Source: Phellopilus nigrolimitatus
Taxonomy: Eukaryota > Basidiomycota > Agaricomycetes > Hymenochaetales > Hymenochaetaceae
Assembly: GCA_021029095.1 (NCBI GenBank)
Contig: JAJOHG010000223.1
Coordinates: forward strand, 1-43,031
Direction: 5' to 3'
Length of the DNA: 43,031 bases
In this document: positions 1 through 10,200 of the stretch, one piece after another
How the letters are laid out: the number at the start of each line of letters is the position of its first letter
Position numbering within the stretch: position 1 is the stretch's first letter
The notes under the pieces: model-generated
Told to the model about the DNA's origin: nothing
The model's input: the letters and a program-made list of their open reading frames with translations, nothing else
The model's database searches: none
Translations under genes and position numbers: made by a program

Positions 1-432
1 AAACAGGTGAGCTCAAGCTCAAGCTCCTCTCTCTCGAATATCTAAACCTGGATAGTAGATGACATGCGATGATGGCCCTTGCCGCCCTTGACGTCGTGGA
101 GAGGATCGACGAGGCTAAACAATGCTTTAAATAAGAAGCTGAAGGAGAGTGTGGAGATGTATCGGGCGCAATCAGGATGGCGTCCTTCCTTGAGCCATTT
201 CTGGATTCATTTTACACAGAATACTTATTTTTACGTTCTGTGTCATGGTGTCTAGTTATTTACCTTGTGAAGTTACAATTTATAATCTTGCAGTCAACAG
301 CCACACGGCGGTAAATACGGAGCTGACGAATGGGGCAAGTTAGGGTTAGCAATCCCACGGAAGCCCGTTTGGTCTGTCCCGTTCCCCCTCGGTCCTCGGT
401 GTCCTGAAACTCCTGTCCGCCAACACACACCT

Positions 433-468
<36 letters not shown>

Positions 469-1166
469 CTCGTCGCTGCAGCCAGCCCCACTTGCCAGTG
501 CACTTCCGGCTTAGAAGAATGTCTCAAACAGCGTCGGGCTCGAACACGGGATCCTTCATTTCTATCCCGGCGACAGCTGCTGCAGGCGGGGCTCACGTTC
601 ACGCAGCCTCCACAGACCGCCGATGCGTCTTTCTACAAAATTGCGTCCGGCGCGCCCATCACGTTCGGGTGGAACTTCACCTCGCTCATCGTGACGCCGA
701 CGCACCTCACCGTGTCCGCCTTCTGTGAGAACGGCGTGACTTACCCCGTAGGCCCGACGAACGGTGTCATCGACGGCAAAGCGACGCAGGTCGTATGGGA
801 CCTCTTTTCATACCAGCAGGCGAACCCGGGCACGCCGCTCGCGCAGGCGACGTATACGCTCTCGATCTGGGACGACAGAGGACCAGGTGCGGCCCGTGCG
901 GCTGGCTACCTGTCCCCGAACTCGGGTCTGAAGTTCGCGCTGTATACACCACAACCGTATACCCCGATCGCCTCCGGTAAGCTCGAGCTTCTCACTTCCA
1001 CTTTTCTCTGTGAATGCGTGTGCTGAATAAATACCTTACAGGCTGGACATGTCAGGGATGCAGCAGCGCCGAGTTCACGATGGCCGCGCACCCCGCGCTG
1101 GTCGCCTTCTTTGCCACATTCGCCATCATGCTCCTCAGCGGCTGGAGCCTCCTCCGCCACCAATGA
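433..1166 (+). CDS. DUF7137-type membrane-tethered protein, apparently frame-broken, 5' end unresolved
   Basis: The body is clear. Frame 601-976 reads TQPPQTADASFYKIASG, then TFGWNFTSLIVTPTHLTVSA and VGPTNGVIDGKATQVVWDL, and ends in YTPQPYTPIAS. A 65-nt GT..AG intron (977-1041) leads to a last exon with GWTCQGC and a hydrophobic tail (PALVAFFATFAIMLLSGWSL), stop at 1164-1166. This matches my memory of the fungal DUF7137 family: extracellular beta-type domain, Ser/Thr-rich linker and C-terminal membrane anchor; function unknown. The upstream piece (SGSNTGSFISIPATAAAGG, ATG at 519) lies in another frame, with a one-base offset near the GGGG run at 587-590. The serine run at 434-466 is in a third frame. 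I see no intron that reconciles them. It may be a decaying gene or contain base-call errors, and I cannot place the start or signal peptide. Confidence 0.65.
434..466. repeat. Trinucleotide (TCG/GTC)n microsatellite
   Basis: About eleven uninterrupted TCG units. Read in one frame they give a serine run, in another a valine run. The serine frame fits the serine-rich linker expected near the N-terminus of the DUF7137-type protein encoded just downstream. Confidence 0.9.
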
Positions 1167-2652
1167 TTTGGTACTCGAGGTTGTCAAATTTGGTGTTCTG
1201 TTTCACTTTGGGTAGATGGTTATTCGAGACTATGGTTTGCATTCTCAGCATTGATTGGACTGTATATGGCATATGGACATGGCTACGTTTTCACTTCCAC
1301 TTTTTTATTCCCTCGTCAGACATTCAGACGCTTTCTAATCCCTCCCTCCCATACTCAATCTTGCATCGTTAACGCTATTCTTCATCCTTCACTCGCTATG
1401 TCTCCTATCTCCACTGGTAATGGCCGAGATCGATGTCTCCCATGTCCTCACGGCTTTCTTATTTATATGGTTGAAACGGCAGCGCCACGCTCGTGATATC
1501 CTAATTACGGTTTGTTTTTGCTTCCATCAAACCAAGACGATTTGTTTGTTTCGATAGTGTTCTGCAATGTCGACCGCGAATTATTTTACTCCTGTACGTT
1601 CGGTCCGATTGAGCATAGTGCCGCAGTTTCTTGATTCTGGTCGTGCAATTCACTGAAGAATACATACACAGATATGCAAACTATTTGCTCAACGTTGTTC
1701 GCCACAATTCAAGAGCAGGTCCACTCCTAAGAATCTCATCTGAAGTCGTAACCACATGGCTCTCAGTTAGAAACCATTCAATTTTCTCTGCGACCACGAA
1801 CTCGGTGTGAATGAAGCAGAGGGAGCACATGGTCCAAAAGATCTACAGTAAAAGCTGCCGCTTCTGCAAAGCCTGTGGCTGCAAGTAGTCAAGGCCGACC
1901 ACCAGGACTTGTCAGCACACTCGCTCATTCATTTGTCAAGTCCTGCGCACCTCATTCCCGACATCACACAGCGCGAGCTCTTCCTCTGCGGCTAGCGGCC
2001 GGATACTGGAAACGAAGAAAGACTAGTGAACAGGCTTCAAAAGGCTCGGCGACACCGCTTCCCTACCTGAAAGTGGATCATGTGTCTGAAGTGAATGATA
2101 GACTTAAGCTGCCACTCCTCCTGTGCGCGAGCCTGCCATTTTGCGGACAACACGACGCAACACGTCAGCTTCAAAGTCTATATATTCTTGATAGGTTGAG
2201 TACCTTGATACGGATGTATCCAACCACTGGAGGCAGGCGTGCGATGGGAGCCGCGCACTGGAGAGCGAATTCTCTCCGTCCGCTCAATGTGGTCTCGCAG
2301 AATCCACTGAATCGAAAAATGGCTTCGCATCAGCACATACATACAACGCACAAGACACCTCTGAAAATGACTTGGCTCAGCTTGAAGAAGACAAAAAAAA
2401 TAGATCTATCATACCTTCTGGTACCGCCGTTTTGCGAGTACCTTGGGATTGCGACAGATGATCCACCCAATAACGGGTGCGCCCTTGGACACATTGCGAC
2501 CGCCAAGATTCATGAAGCACCTCGCGCCGACGTTGAAAAGGTGAGACTCCTTCCCAAACTATTCCTTATCTATGTATATTCAACAACTTCGTTTAATCCT
2601 TGATATCTATCATGAAACTTTTAAATCGCTATGTTACATCACAATAGTCTTC
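1167..2652. other. Intergenic stretch with no secure gene
   Basis: No recognised domain. The longest open frame (1875-2603, plus) is low in complexity and matches nothing I know. Its last part before a GTGAGA donor-like site at 2541 (around VPPFCEYLGIATDDPPNNG) has a more protein-like composition and could be a relic exon. I do not call a gene. The stretch contains the 3' flanks of the DUF7137-type gene (plus) and of perm1 (minus), which converge here. Confidence 0.5.
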
Positions 2653-4810
2653 TCACAACCGACCCCTCCACCGCACCTCCGCGTAGCGCAATGGGACGTA
2701 CAGCAATACGGTCACGGCGAACGCGACCTCGAACCCGATGTCGCCTGTCGAACGCGCGATAGGGCCGACGAACCATACCTGGTCCATGCAAGGAACGACT
2801 AGCGCGAAACTCAGGACACTCGCCGTGATCGCAGCGAGGCCCGACGGCAGGGCGCGCGGCACGTTCCACATCGCCAGGTCGTAGTTTGCAAACGCATCCA
2901 GGGCATATGGCTGAGAAGAGATCGCGGATTGTTTGGAGAAATATTTCGAAGCGGGTGCCTGGAGGAGCGCACGCGCGTGCGCCCGGAACACGAAGTGCTC
3001 CATAATAACGACGGCAATGAAGCAGGCTGCCCAGTAACCGATCAGCCCGAGGAAGTTCGTCAACGTCGAGTAGAAGCGATGCGCTCCGACAACCGACAGC
3101 GGGATAACGCTGCGGAAAGATGAGAGTTCAGTATCCGCAACACATGAAAGTACAGAAAGTCGTACACAGCAGTAGCGAGTATGGAGAAAACATATCGCGG
3201 AAGGTGCACGCAGAACGGGATGAACACCTGGAAGCTCAGGCCGAACGAATACATTGTCGGTGCGATGTTCGCCGTCACGCTCAGGCTGAGGAGCACGGTG
3301 AGGAACTTCCCGAATCCGCCAGCAGGTGCAAGGATCGTGACGAAGAGGTCGCCAATGGACTCATCTGCATAGGCAGCGTTCCACGCGGGGACGAGGGGGA
3401 TTGAGACGGCAACAGCAGCTCCAAGGCATTGAAGGGTTACCTAGAATTCGGGTCAATTAGTAGAAGAGACAGTGAGAAGGAAGATATGCATACAATAGGT
3501 AGGAGGAAACCAAGATATGAATACGTGAATATTCTCCAGCTGAAATCATAATCGTAAGTCAAACATCGTCAAAATAAGTTTGTTCTGACTGACCTCGATA
3601 CACGGGCATCTAGATATGTCGTGAAGTCAGAGCCCATCGGCGCGTACGTTATGACGAAGCCAGCGATAACGGACGCGAACGACAGGATCATTGCAGCCGT
3701 CGCTGGTGTTGCCGGAGGCGGGCTAGAAAGGTGCTTGCCACCTAACCCAAGCGCAACGACGTACACCACCAGGACGGGGATCCATGATATGCGCTCATAC
3801 CTGATTGGATAAAATAATAAGTAATAAGAAAGTCAGGGGAAACGTCAAAAATGAGCTTGCCAGTTGAGGACCTTTAGTCCGCAAAATGAAACCTGAGCCA
3901 AGATAAGTAAACGGATGAAGAAATCCAACTAGTTTTGACGCACCAGTAGTGAAATAACGGCTATGATCACAATTCCTACGCTGTCAATGCCAATCTCGTT
4001 CAGCTTAGCGTCGGTAAAGACCATGGGAGAACTTACGTCCAATCCAAGTGCCCGTCAGAGACAGCCGCGAGTGTCTGTCCGCCTAATATACAGTTCAAAA
4101 TCATGAATCCTGTCATTGTCATCAGGCCGAATATGCTCGGCACGGCTGCCCCATAGAATCTACAAAAGTGAGCGGCTTTGCATGATAAGAGAACGAATAA
4201 AACGCGTACCCGAAGCTGTAGCGTGCCTGACACATCTGTCGCAGACCGAATATAGGACCCCACGTCGATCTGAAAGGTAAATATGCCGATCAGTAAGAGA
4301 AAAAATTTGAAGGATGGAGTACTCACAGATATGCAGGGGGCGTGCAGCATAGTATATTGATAAACAAAATGACAAGGCAGCTGTCGCGCAGACCAAGTCC
4401 ATAGACCATTGGACCGACAGTGCCGGAAGAAAACCTACACAAAGGTGTTCAGAGTTGCTCACAAAAAAAGTTTAGTCTCTGAAGAAGACTCACGAGAGGA
4501 CATTGAAGTTCGCCGCCAACCAGATGAAGAATATTTTATGGAAATGCTGGTCCGTCCGCTGTTCTCTCGGAACAGGGTAGATTCCTGGCCATATCAAATT
4601 TCAGAGTGGTTCAAATTATGCGATACTTGATAGATCACCTCTAGTCTCTACACCCCAGGTAAGCAGCTTATACGTCACCTTGCGCAATCCGAGCTTCCCG
4701 CCGTCTCCAGTTCCTTGAGCGTCGTATTCTGTGTCGTTGACATAGGTTTGCTCAGCTTGTGTTCCTCGCCCTTTCTCGTCATCTGCGGTCGTCTTGCTAT
4801 CATCATACAT
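2653..4810 (-). CDS. NCS1 purine-cytosine permease, Fcy2-like (perm1), 11 exons
   Basis: Predicted plasma-membrane importer of cytosine/purines by proton symport, 12 transmembrane segments expected for the NCS1 family. Exon 1 (4639-4810) starts MYDDSK and ends with the fungal permease signature TWGVETRG. Later exons carry GIYPVPREQRTDQHFHKIFF, MTMTGFMILNCILGGQTLA, SDFTTYLDARVS, VPAWNAAYADESIGDLF and NVTANIAPTMYS-like (here SVTANIAPTMYSFG). The last exon (2653-3109) has LTNFLGLIGYWAA and ends RWRGRL. All 11 exons join in phase by eye, giving about 535 residues, the usual size. One intron uses a GC..AG pair (TG|GCAAGC). Perm1 lies in tandem with perm2 on the same strand and is clearly more diverged from perm2 than perm2 is from perm3. 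It is outside the inverted repeat. Substrate range (cytosine, adenine, hypoxanthine or other) cannot be told from sequence alone. Confidence 0.9.
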
Positions 4811-5641
4811 CGCTGTGAGAACCCCGTAACTGAGAGGGGGTGTGGGAGGAGTAAAGACGGCCGAAGATATGCATGACTCCAACTAAGCAAGATCCAAAAA
4901 AATCTACGCTATTTTGAGACGTCGATCGCGGAGCTTAATCCGATCATCCCCGCTCACGTCCGAAGAAACGTTTAGTTCGATCCGGCTGAAATTGTGACCT
5001 GTGGAGACTTCTTGCTTCGCGTTGGTGCCGATTTCTCTGATTGCCATGCTTCCGAGCCAGTACCTACTTGAAAATGACAAAGCTAATTTCTCATCCGCGG
5101 ATTCGCAAGGACTGACGACCGTATTATTTGGGAGCCCGCCGTTCTGGCACGACCGCGCATCCTCATCAGAGAATAATTTGAGCACTAATCCATAGCTGAT
5201 GTCCTATCATCTATGACTTCTGTGACCACGACAAAGCATGACGTCATTCATGTACCATGAATGGCCCAAGAAAGGTAGGGAGATTGAAGTTTCCTAGACG
5301 GAATCGGTTGTACAGATATATGTCAGAGCCAAAATAAGTCAGTTGTAAAGCTTGATAGGGTAGATGAACAAAGGTCAGGCTCATTTAAGTCAAAGGCACT
5401 CTATTGCTAGAAAACTCACTTAATGGCAGAAAATAAATATCATGTGAGCTGCTTTCCCCATACAAATAGTTTGAAGGCACATAATGAAGCAACAAAAATC
5501 AGACCGCCAATTTTGACGGAACGAGCCGTGGCTACTGGGCGTGATTGGCATAGTGAAACATATTACCAGGGCTTGTCAGGGGAAAGAACCTAGCATTACT
5601 ATGATCTTTCTCAATCGCTAGATCAAACTGCAACGGTCTTC
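4811..5641. other. Intergenic region between tandem permeases; outer edge of left inverted-repeat arm
   Basis: No gene seen. From about 5160 onwards the sequence is matched in reverse complement by 38661-39141; just left of 5160 the match stops. Thus 5160 is the outer breakpoint of the left arm, and 5160-5641 is the shared 3' flank of perm2/perm3. Confidence 0.7.
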
Positions 5642-7774
5642 TCACAATCGCCCCTTGCATCGCACCTCCGCGTAGCGCAATGGAACGTACAGAAGTGCAG
5701 TCACGACGAACGCGACCTCAAATCCGATGTCGCCTGTCGAGCGCGCAATAGGGCCGACGAACCACACCTGGTCCATGCAAGGAATGACGAGCGCGAAGCT
5801 CAACGCACTCGCCGTGATCGCGGCGAAGCCCGATGGCAGGGCGCTCGGCACGTTCCACATCGCAAGATCGTAGTTTGCGAACGCATCCAGAGAGTACGAC
5901 TCCGGAGAGACCGGAGAATTTGCAGTTTTTCCCGAGTAAGATCCCGAGGAGCGTGCCGCGACGAGCGCACGCGCGTGTGCGCGGAACACGAAGTGCTCCA
6001 TGAGAACGACGGCAGTGAAGCAGGAGGCCCAGTAACCGATCAGCCCGAGGAAGTTGGTCAGCGTTGAATAGAAGCGGTGCGCTCCAACAATTGCTAGCGG
6101 AATGGTCCTGAGGGTGAATCAAAATTCAGTATTCGGACCGCATGCCAGTCCTGAGAAAACGTACACAGCAGCAGCGAATACGGTGAATAAGTATCGCGGG
6201 AGGTGCACACAGAACGGGATGAACACCTGGAAACTCATTCCAAACGAGTACATTGTCGGCGCGATGTTCGCCGTCACGTTCAAGCTGATGAGCACAACGA
6301 GAAACTTTCCGAAGCCGCCAGCAGGTGCGAGGATGGCGACGAAGAGTTCGCCAATAGACTCTTCTGCGTAGGCGGCATTCCACGCGGGGACCAAAGGGAT
6401 TGCAACGGCGACGGCAGCTCCAAGACATTGGAGGGATACCTGCAATTCCAGGTTATAGATAAGAGTCAAGTAAAAAAAGGAAGGGGGGCATACAATAGGT
6501 AAGAAAAACCCGAGATAAGCATACGTGAATATCTTCCAGCTACGGTAATATCATTGTAGGTCAGTCCTCGTCAAAGTATGCGCTGACTGACCTCGATACG
6601 CGCGCATCCAAGTATGTCGTAAAATCAGAGGCAATCGGTCCGCAAGTTATGACGAATCCAGCGATGACGGATGCGAACGACAGGACTGTGGCGACCGTTG
6701 CTGGCACCGCCAGAGGCGGGTTAGAGAGATGCTTGCCGCCTAAGCCGAGCAGAACGACATACACCACGAGGACGGGGATCCAACACAAGCGCTCATACCT
6801 GCATAGGAGAAACAATGAGTGGAATTAAACCAAAGGGAATCCATATGAGCTCGCCAGTAGATGACTTTCAATCCGCAAAACGAGACCTAAGCCAGGATAA
6901 GTCCATGGAAAAAAGAGTTTGAGTGGTGTTAACACACCAGTAATGAAAAGACACCTATGATTACAATTCCTACACTGTCAATCCCGTTCAGTTTCAGTAC
7001 CGGTAGAGGTTGTAGTAAACTTACGTCCAATCCAAGTGTCCATCAGAGACAGCCGCGAGCGTCTGTCCGCCTAATATACAATTCAAAACCATGAATCCGG
7101 TCATCGTCATCAAATTCAATATGCTCGGAATAATTGCCCCGTAATATCTACACGAATGAGTAATGCAGATAATAGGAATGAACGGAACACGTACCCGAAG
7201 CTGTAGCGCGCCTGACACATCTGCCTCAAGCCGAGTTTAGGGCCCCATGTCGACCTAAAATCATGACTAAACAAAGGGAAAAAGTCGGGGTAACGGAGGA
7301 CTCACAAATATGCAGGGGGCGTGCAGCATAGTATATTGAAAAACAAGATAACCAAACAGCTGTCACGTAGACTAAGCCCGTAGACCAGTGGACCGATGGT
7401 GCCGGAAGAAAACCTGCTGAGGTGTTCAGAGTCGCCGAAGCCTTCTGGCTTCGAAGAAGGCCTACTCACGAGAGGATATCGAAGTCTAGCGAAAACCAGA
7501 TGAAGAATATTTTGTGGAAATGCTGGTCCGTCCGTTGTTCTCTCGGAACAGGGTATATTCCTGGAATACGAAGTTTCATAGCGGCTCATATCATGCGACA
7601 CGTTATCAGATCACCTCTTGTCTCCACTCCCCAGGTCAAAAGCTTGAGTGTCAACTTGCGCAGTCCCAGTTTCCCGCCATCTCCAATCTGTTGAGCATTA
7701 TACAAAGTATCCTGCTCGTCGATACAGATCTGATCAGCTTGTGCTACTTGGCGTTTCTCGTAGTCGGAGGTCAT
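5642..7774 (-). CDS. NCS1 purine-cytosine permease, Fcy2-like (perm2), 11 exons
   Basis: Near-identical inverted partner of perm3 (36530-38660), and by eye intact. Exon 1 (7615-7774) starts MTSDYEKRQ and ends TWGVETRG. Internal exons encode GIYPVPREQRTDQHFHKIFF, FSSGTIGPLVYGLSLRDS, YYGAIIPSILNLMTMTGF, CWIPVLVVYVVLLGLGGKHL and NVTANIAPTMYSFGMSFQ. The last exon (5642-6107) encodes GLIGYWASCFTAVVLMEHFV and ends RCKGRL. About 534 residues. Start choice: the position of perm1's ATG is ATC here, so the next in-frame ATG is used, trimming a few cytosolic residues. Differences from perm3 are mostly conservative (for example LAVPATVAT versus PAVPATVAT). It lies 298 bp downstream of the minus-strand F-box/NTase-like gene. 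Role: uptake of cytosine/purines at the plasma membrane, inferred from family. Confidence 0.9.
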
Positions 7775-8072
7775 CTTGTTATCATCGTAGATCGTTCGCG
7801 CTTCCCAGAAGGGAGTCGGAGGTGCTGACTGAAGATATATATTGATGACTCAAACTTAGGAAGAGCCCAGATTTTGACGTCGCCGACGATTAGCCGACGA
7901 TTCCGCTTACGTATGCCAATCCGTTGCCGCAAGTATAGTTTTCCGTCTATTGTTTGACTCTTACATTTGATAGTATCAGTCATTAATTGCAAAGTGCAAG
8001 ATCAAGAAAGGAAGAAGACACAACATTGAGGCAGGAGCCACGAAACTCATGCATGATCCGCACACGGGAGGT

Positions 8073-9604
8073 CTAGTTGAGAAATTGGCATTTCAGTTCT
8101 CTAAGAACAGACTGGAAGCCAAATTCCCTGGTAGACTGAACAGTGCAGAGAAAGCGGGGCATGACGATAGCCGCGCGTGTCCGCTCCTCTCGTCTGTGAA
8201 ATTGCATTAACTACTTGGAGACATAGATCGAGAGATCCTTACCTTCGTCGCCGCACATATTGCACGTACAGTCCCGCATACAAATGCTTTTCCATGATGC
8301 CATGGCTAGGTCGCATCTGGAACAGTCTGTTGCATCAACTTCCATCTAGCTCATAATATCGAAAGAAGCTACATACTTTCTCGATTCCGGGAACACAGCG
8401 ATATCTGGGTTGCTTTTCATGCACTGTATCATATGGAACATGAAGCTCATCTTGAGCGAAAAGTCCATGCATGCGGTATAGCGATGCTCAAAGAAGTCAG
8501 GCTTGAGAAGGGTGAATTTCATTTCCACCAGTGCGTTTTCCGGCGCTTTGAACAAGCTGAAGCTGTTTAGGGAGAATGGATCGATAGAGAGGGGCAGAGC
8601 CCTGGCGAGCGTTCTGGCGTGTTCCCCGTCACTTTGGCATTTATTTTTTTCTGAAATGCCGTCGATATCGAAGGGTATGACCCAGGTCTTTTCATCGGCG
8701 ACCCAGCGATTTTCGAAGCGAAACGCCGACAGCAGGTCTGATTGCTCGTCTTCTGAGATAGCTGTCTGTATGTCCCATCCACGTCTTTTGTACTTTTCGA
8801 TCGCCTGCTCGTGCCTGACTTCTTTCGTGTCGCAGACGAGTGCACGGCGTTCCTCGAACGATCCTTTCGGATACAAAGCGTACGCGGCGCGGTACGTAAT
8901 AGCGTTCATTACAACCGCTGGTAGTGGGAATACAAAAATAACTCAAAGGCGGAAAGAAACTTTCGTTGCTATGTAAACTTACTTGAGTGAAAGCCCAACA
9001 TGCAATCCATCGGTGAGCTCATCGTGGCGATCACCTGTATCTTCAACACGTTTGCTCCGCTGGGTACTGTGGATTTGAAGTTGAAGACTCGAGTCACGCG
9101 GTTCCAGCGGTAAGAATTCGAATTAGATACTTCATTATCAATAGCGCCTTCCTCAATACCATAGCCTTTGAGATAATAGTCATCGAGCGACTCCATAGCC
9201 TTTTCGTATGATTTGAGTTTACTTTTCGATAGATCAAAAACATAACCTTTTCCGCCGTATGTGATCACCCAATCACAGACCTGTGCTGCATATGGGCAAG
9301 TGACATAGAGGTCCAGATCCGAGTCCTCGTATAAGGTGCGGTCCATGAACTGCAGCGCGGTCGAACCCGATACGACCGCATTTGTTTGAGCCTGAAGAGC
9401 GCGAAATTCCAAGGGCTCGGTGAAGAAACGAGATAAATGTTTGTTGATGTTATACGCGCGCCTGCTGTAGTCTTTCAACGCGCGCCGGGCAAGTTGGCAA
9501 GTACGACCGAATCGAAAAAGACTCGCCGGAGAGCAGCGGTCAAACAGAGAGTCGTAGCAGCAGTCTCTGTTGAGGAACTCGGTGAGCATGGGAGAGAGAC
9601 TCAT
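8073..9604 (-). CDS. F-box-like plus nucleotidyltransferase-like protein (left copy), 4 exons
   Basis: Exons 8983-9604, 8377-8917, 8243-8326 and 8073-8193, joined by introns of 65, 50 and 49 nt with GT..AG ends and matching phases, give about 455 residues. Residues 18-60 (SLFDRCSPASLFRFGRTCQL and following) look like a divergent F-box. A second motif at residues 80-98, GSTALQF then EDSDLDLY, fits the nucleotidyltransferase-fold pattern G-S followed by D-x-D (G80 S81, D96, D98). The C-terminal half has no domain I recognise. Its last two exons encode a basic stretch (YVRRRRREERTRAA). The right arm holds a copy (34597-36139) with the same structure and only scattered substitutions, for example SNSNSY here versus SNWNSY. 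Family assignment is by motif only; activity is inference. It could equally be an inactive NTase-like fold in a substrate-recruiting F-box protein. Confidence 0.75.
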
Positions 9605-9865
9605 TCCTGCGTTTCATTTGACGTCGTGTCGACAAGATTTGACCAAGGAACAGAAAGCAGCGAGATGGTGTCACGTTGTGTGACGCGAGTCACGCGACGC
9701 GAAGCGTTCCGCGTCATCAACGCCTCTTTTCTTGCTTTGAACGTTGACAACCACTTTCAGAAGTTACTTGCTTGAATCCCCGGTACTCAGAACTAATTTG
9801 AGGAGACAAACTTCATCTACCCAAATCACGATTCTCACAAGCTCGACTCGAAACGGCGCCGAAAC
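9605..9865. other. Upstream region of the left F-box/NTase-like gene
   Basis: Promoter-side sequence shared in reverse complement with 34323-34596. It ends at the copia target duplication TTCTC (9866-9870). No other gene seen. Confidence 0.6.
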
Positions 9866-9870
9866 TTCTC

Positions 9871-10180
9871 TAAAGAAAAACTGCAAAGAAGTCCGGCTCA
9901 GTCTAGACGGTACAAGACTCTTTATTTAGTTAACTACCTGCAAAGAAGTCCGGCTAATTACAGATAGTTAGAAATGAAGTGAAATCTAATCGAGATACAA
10001 CGGAGCGCTCACCTCAGTCTAGACGGTACAAGACTGAGGTGCGCATATAGTCAGTAAATTTTACTTGTAGTCAGCCGCTCGGCCATTTTACGAATAAGGA
10101 AACAAATAAACAAATAAACAAAACTGTCGCCACCGACACGCGAGCTGCTTTGTCACGCATGTCGTAATCTATCTTCAACA
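9871..10180 (-). repeat. Copia 3' LTR (element orientation)
   Basis: 310 bp. In element orientation it begins TGTTGAAGAT and ends TTTTTCTTTA, so the termini are TG..TA rather than TG..CA. It contains a direct repeat of CTGCAAAGAAGTCCGGCT (two copies) and a perfect hairpin, CCTCAGTCT (10012-10020) with AGACTGAGG (10031-10039) around a 10-nt loop. Confidence 0.95.
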
Positions 10181-10189
10181 CTCCCCCTC
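10181..10189 (-). other. Polypurine tract of the copia element
   Basis: In element orientation the bases directly before the 3' LTR read GAGGGGGAG, a purine-only run at the expected plus-strand priming site. Confidence 0.85.
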
Positions 10190-10200
10190 AGCTCGCGGCG

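Noticed and set aside
1875..2603. 242-codon open frame on the plus strand
   Set aside because: Composition looks non-coding for most of its length, with no domain or family match and no mirrored copy to support it. Only the last 50 codons look protein-like.
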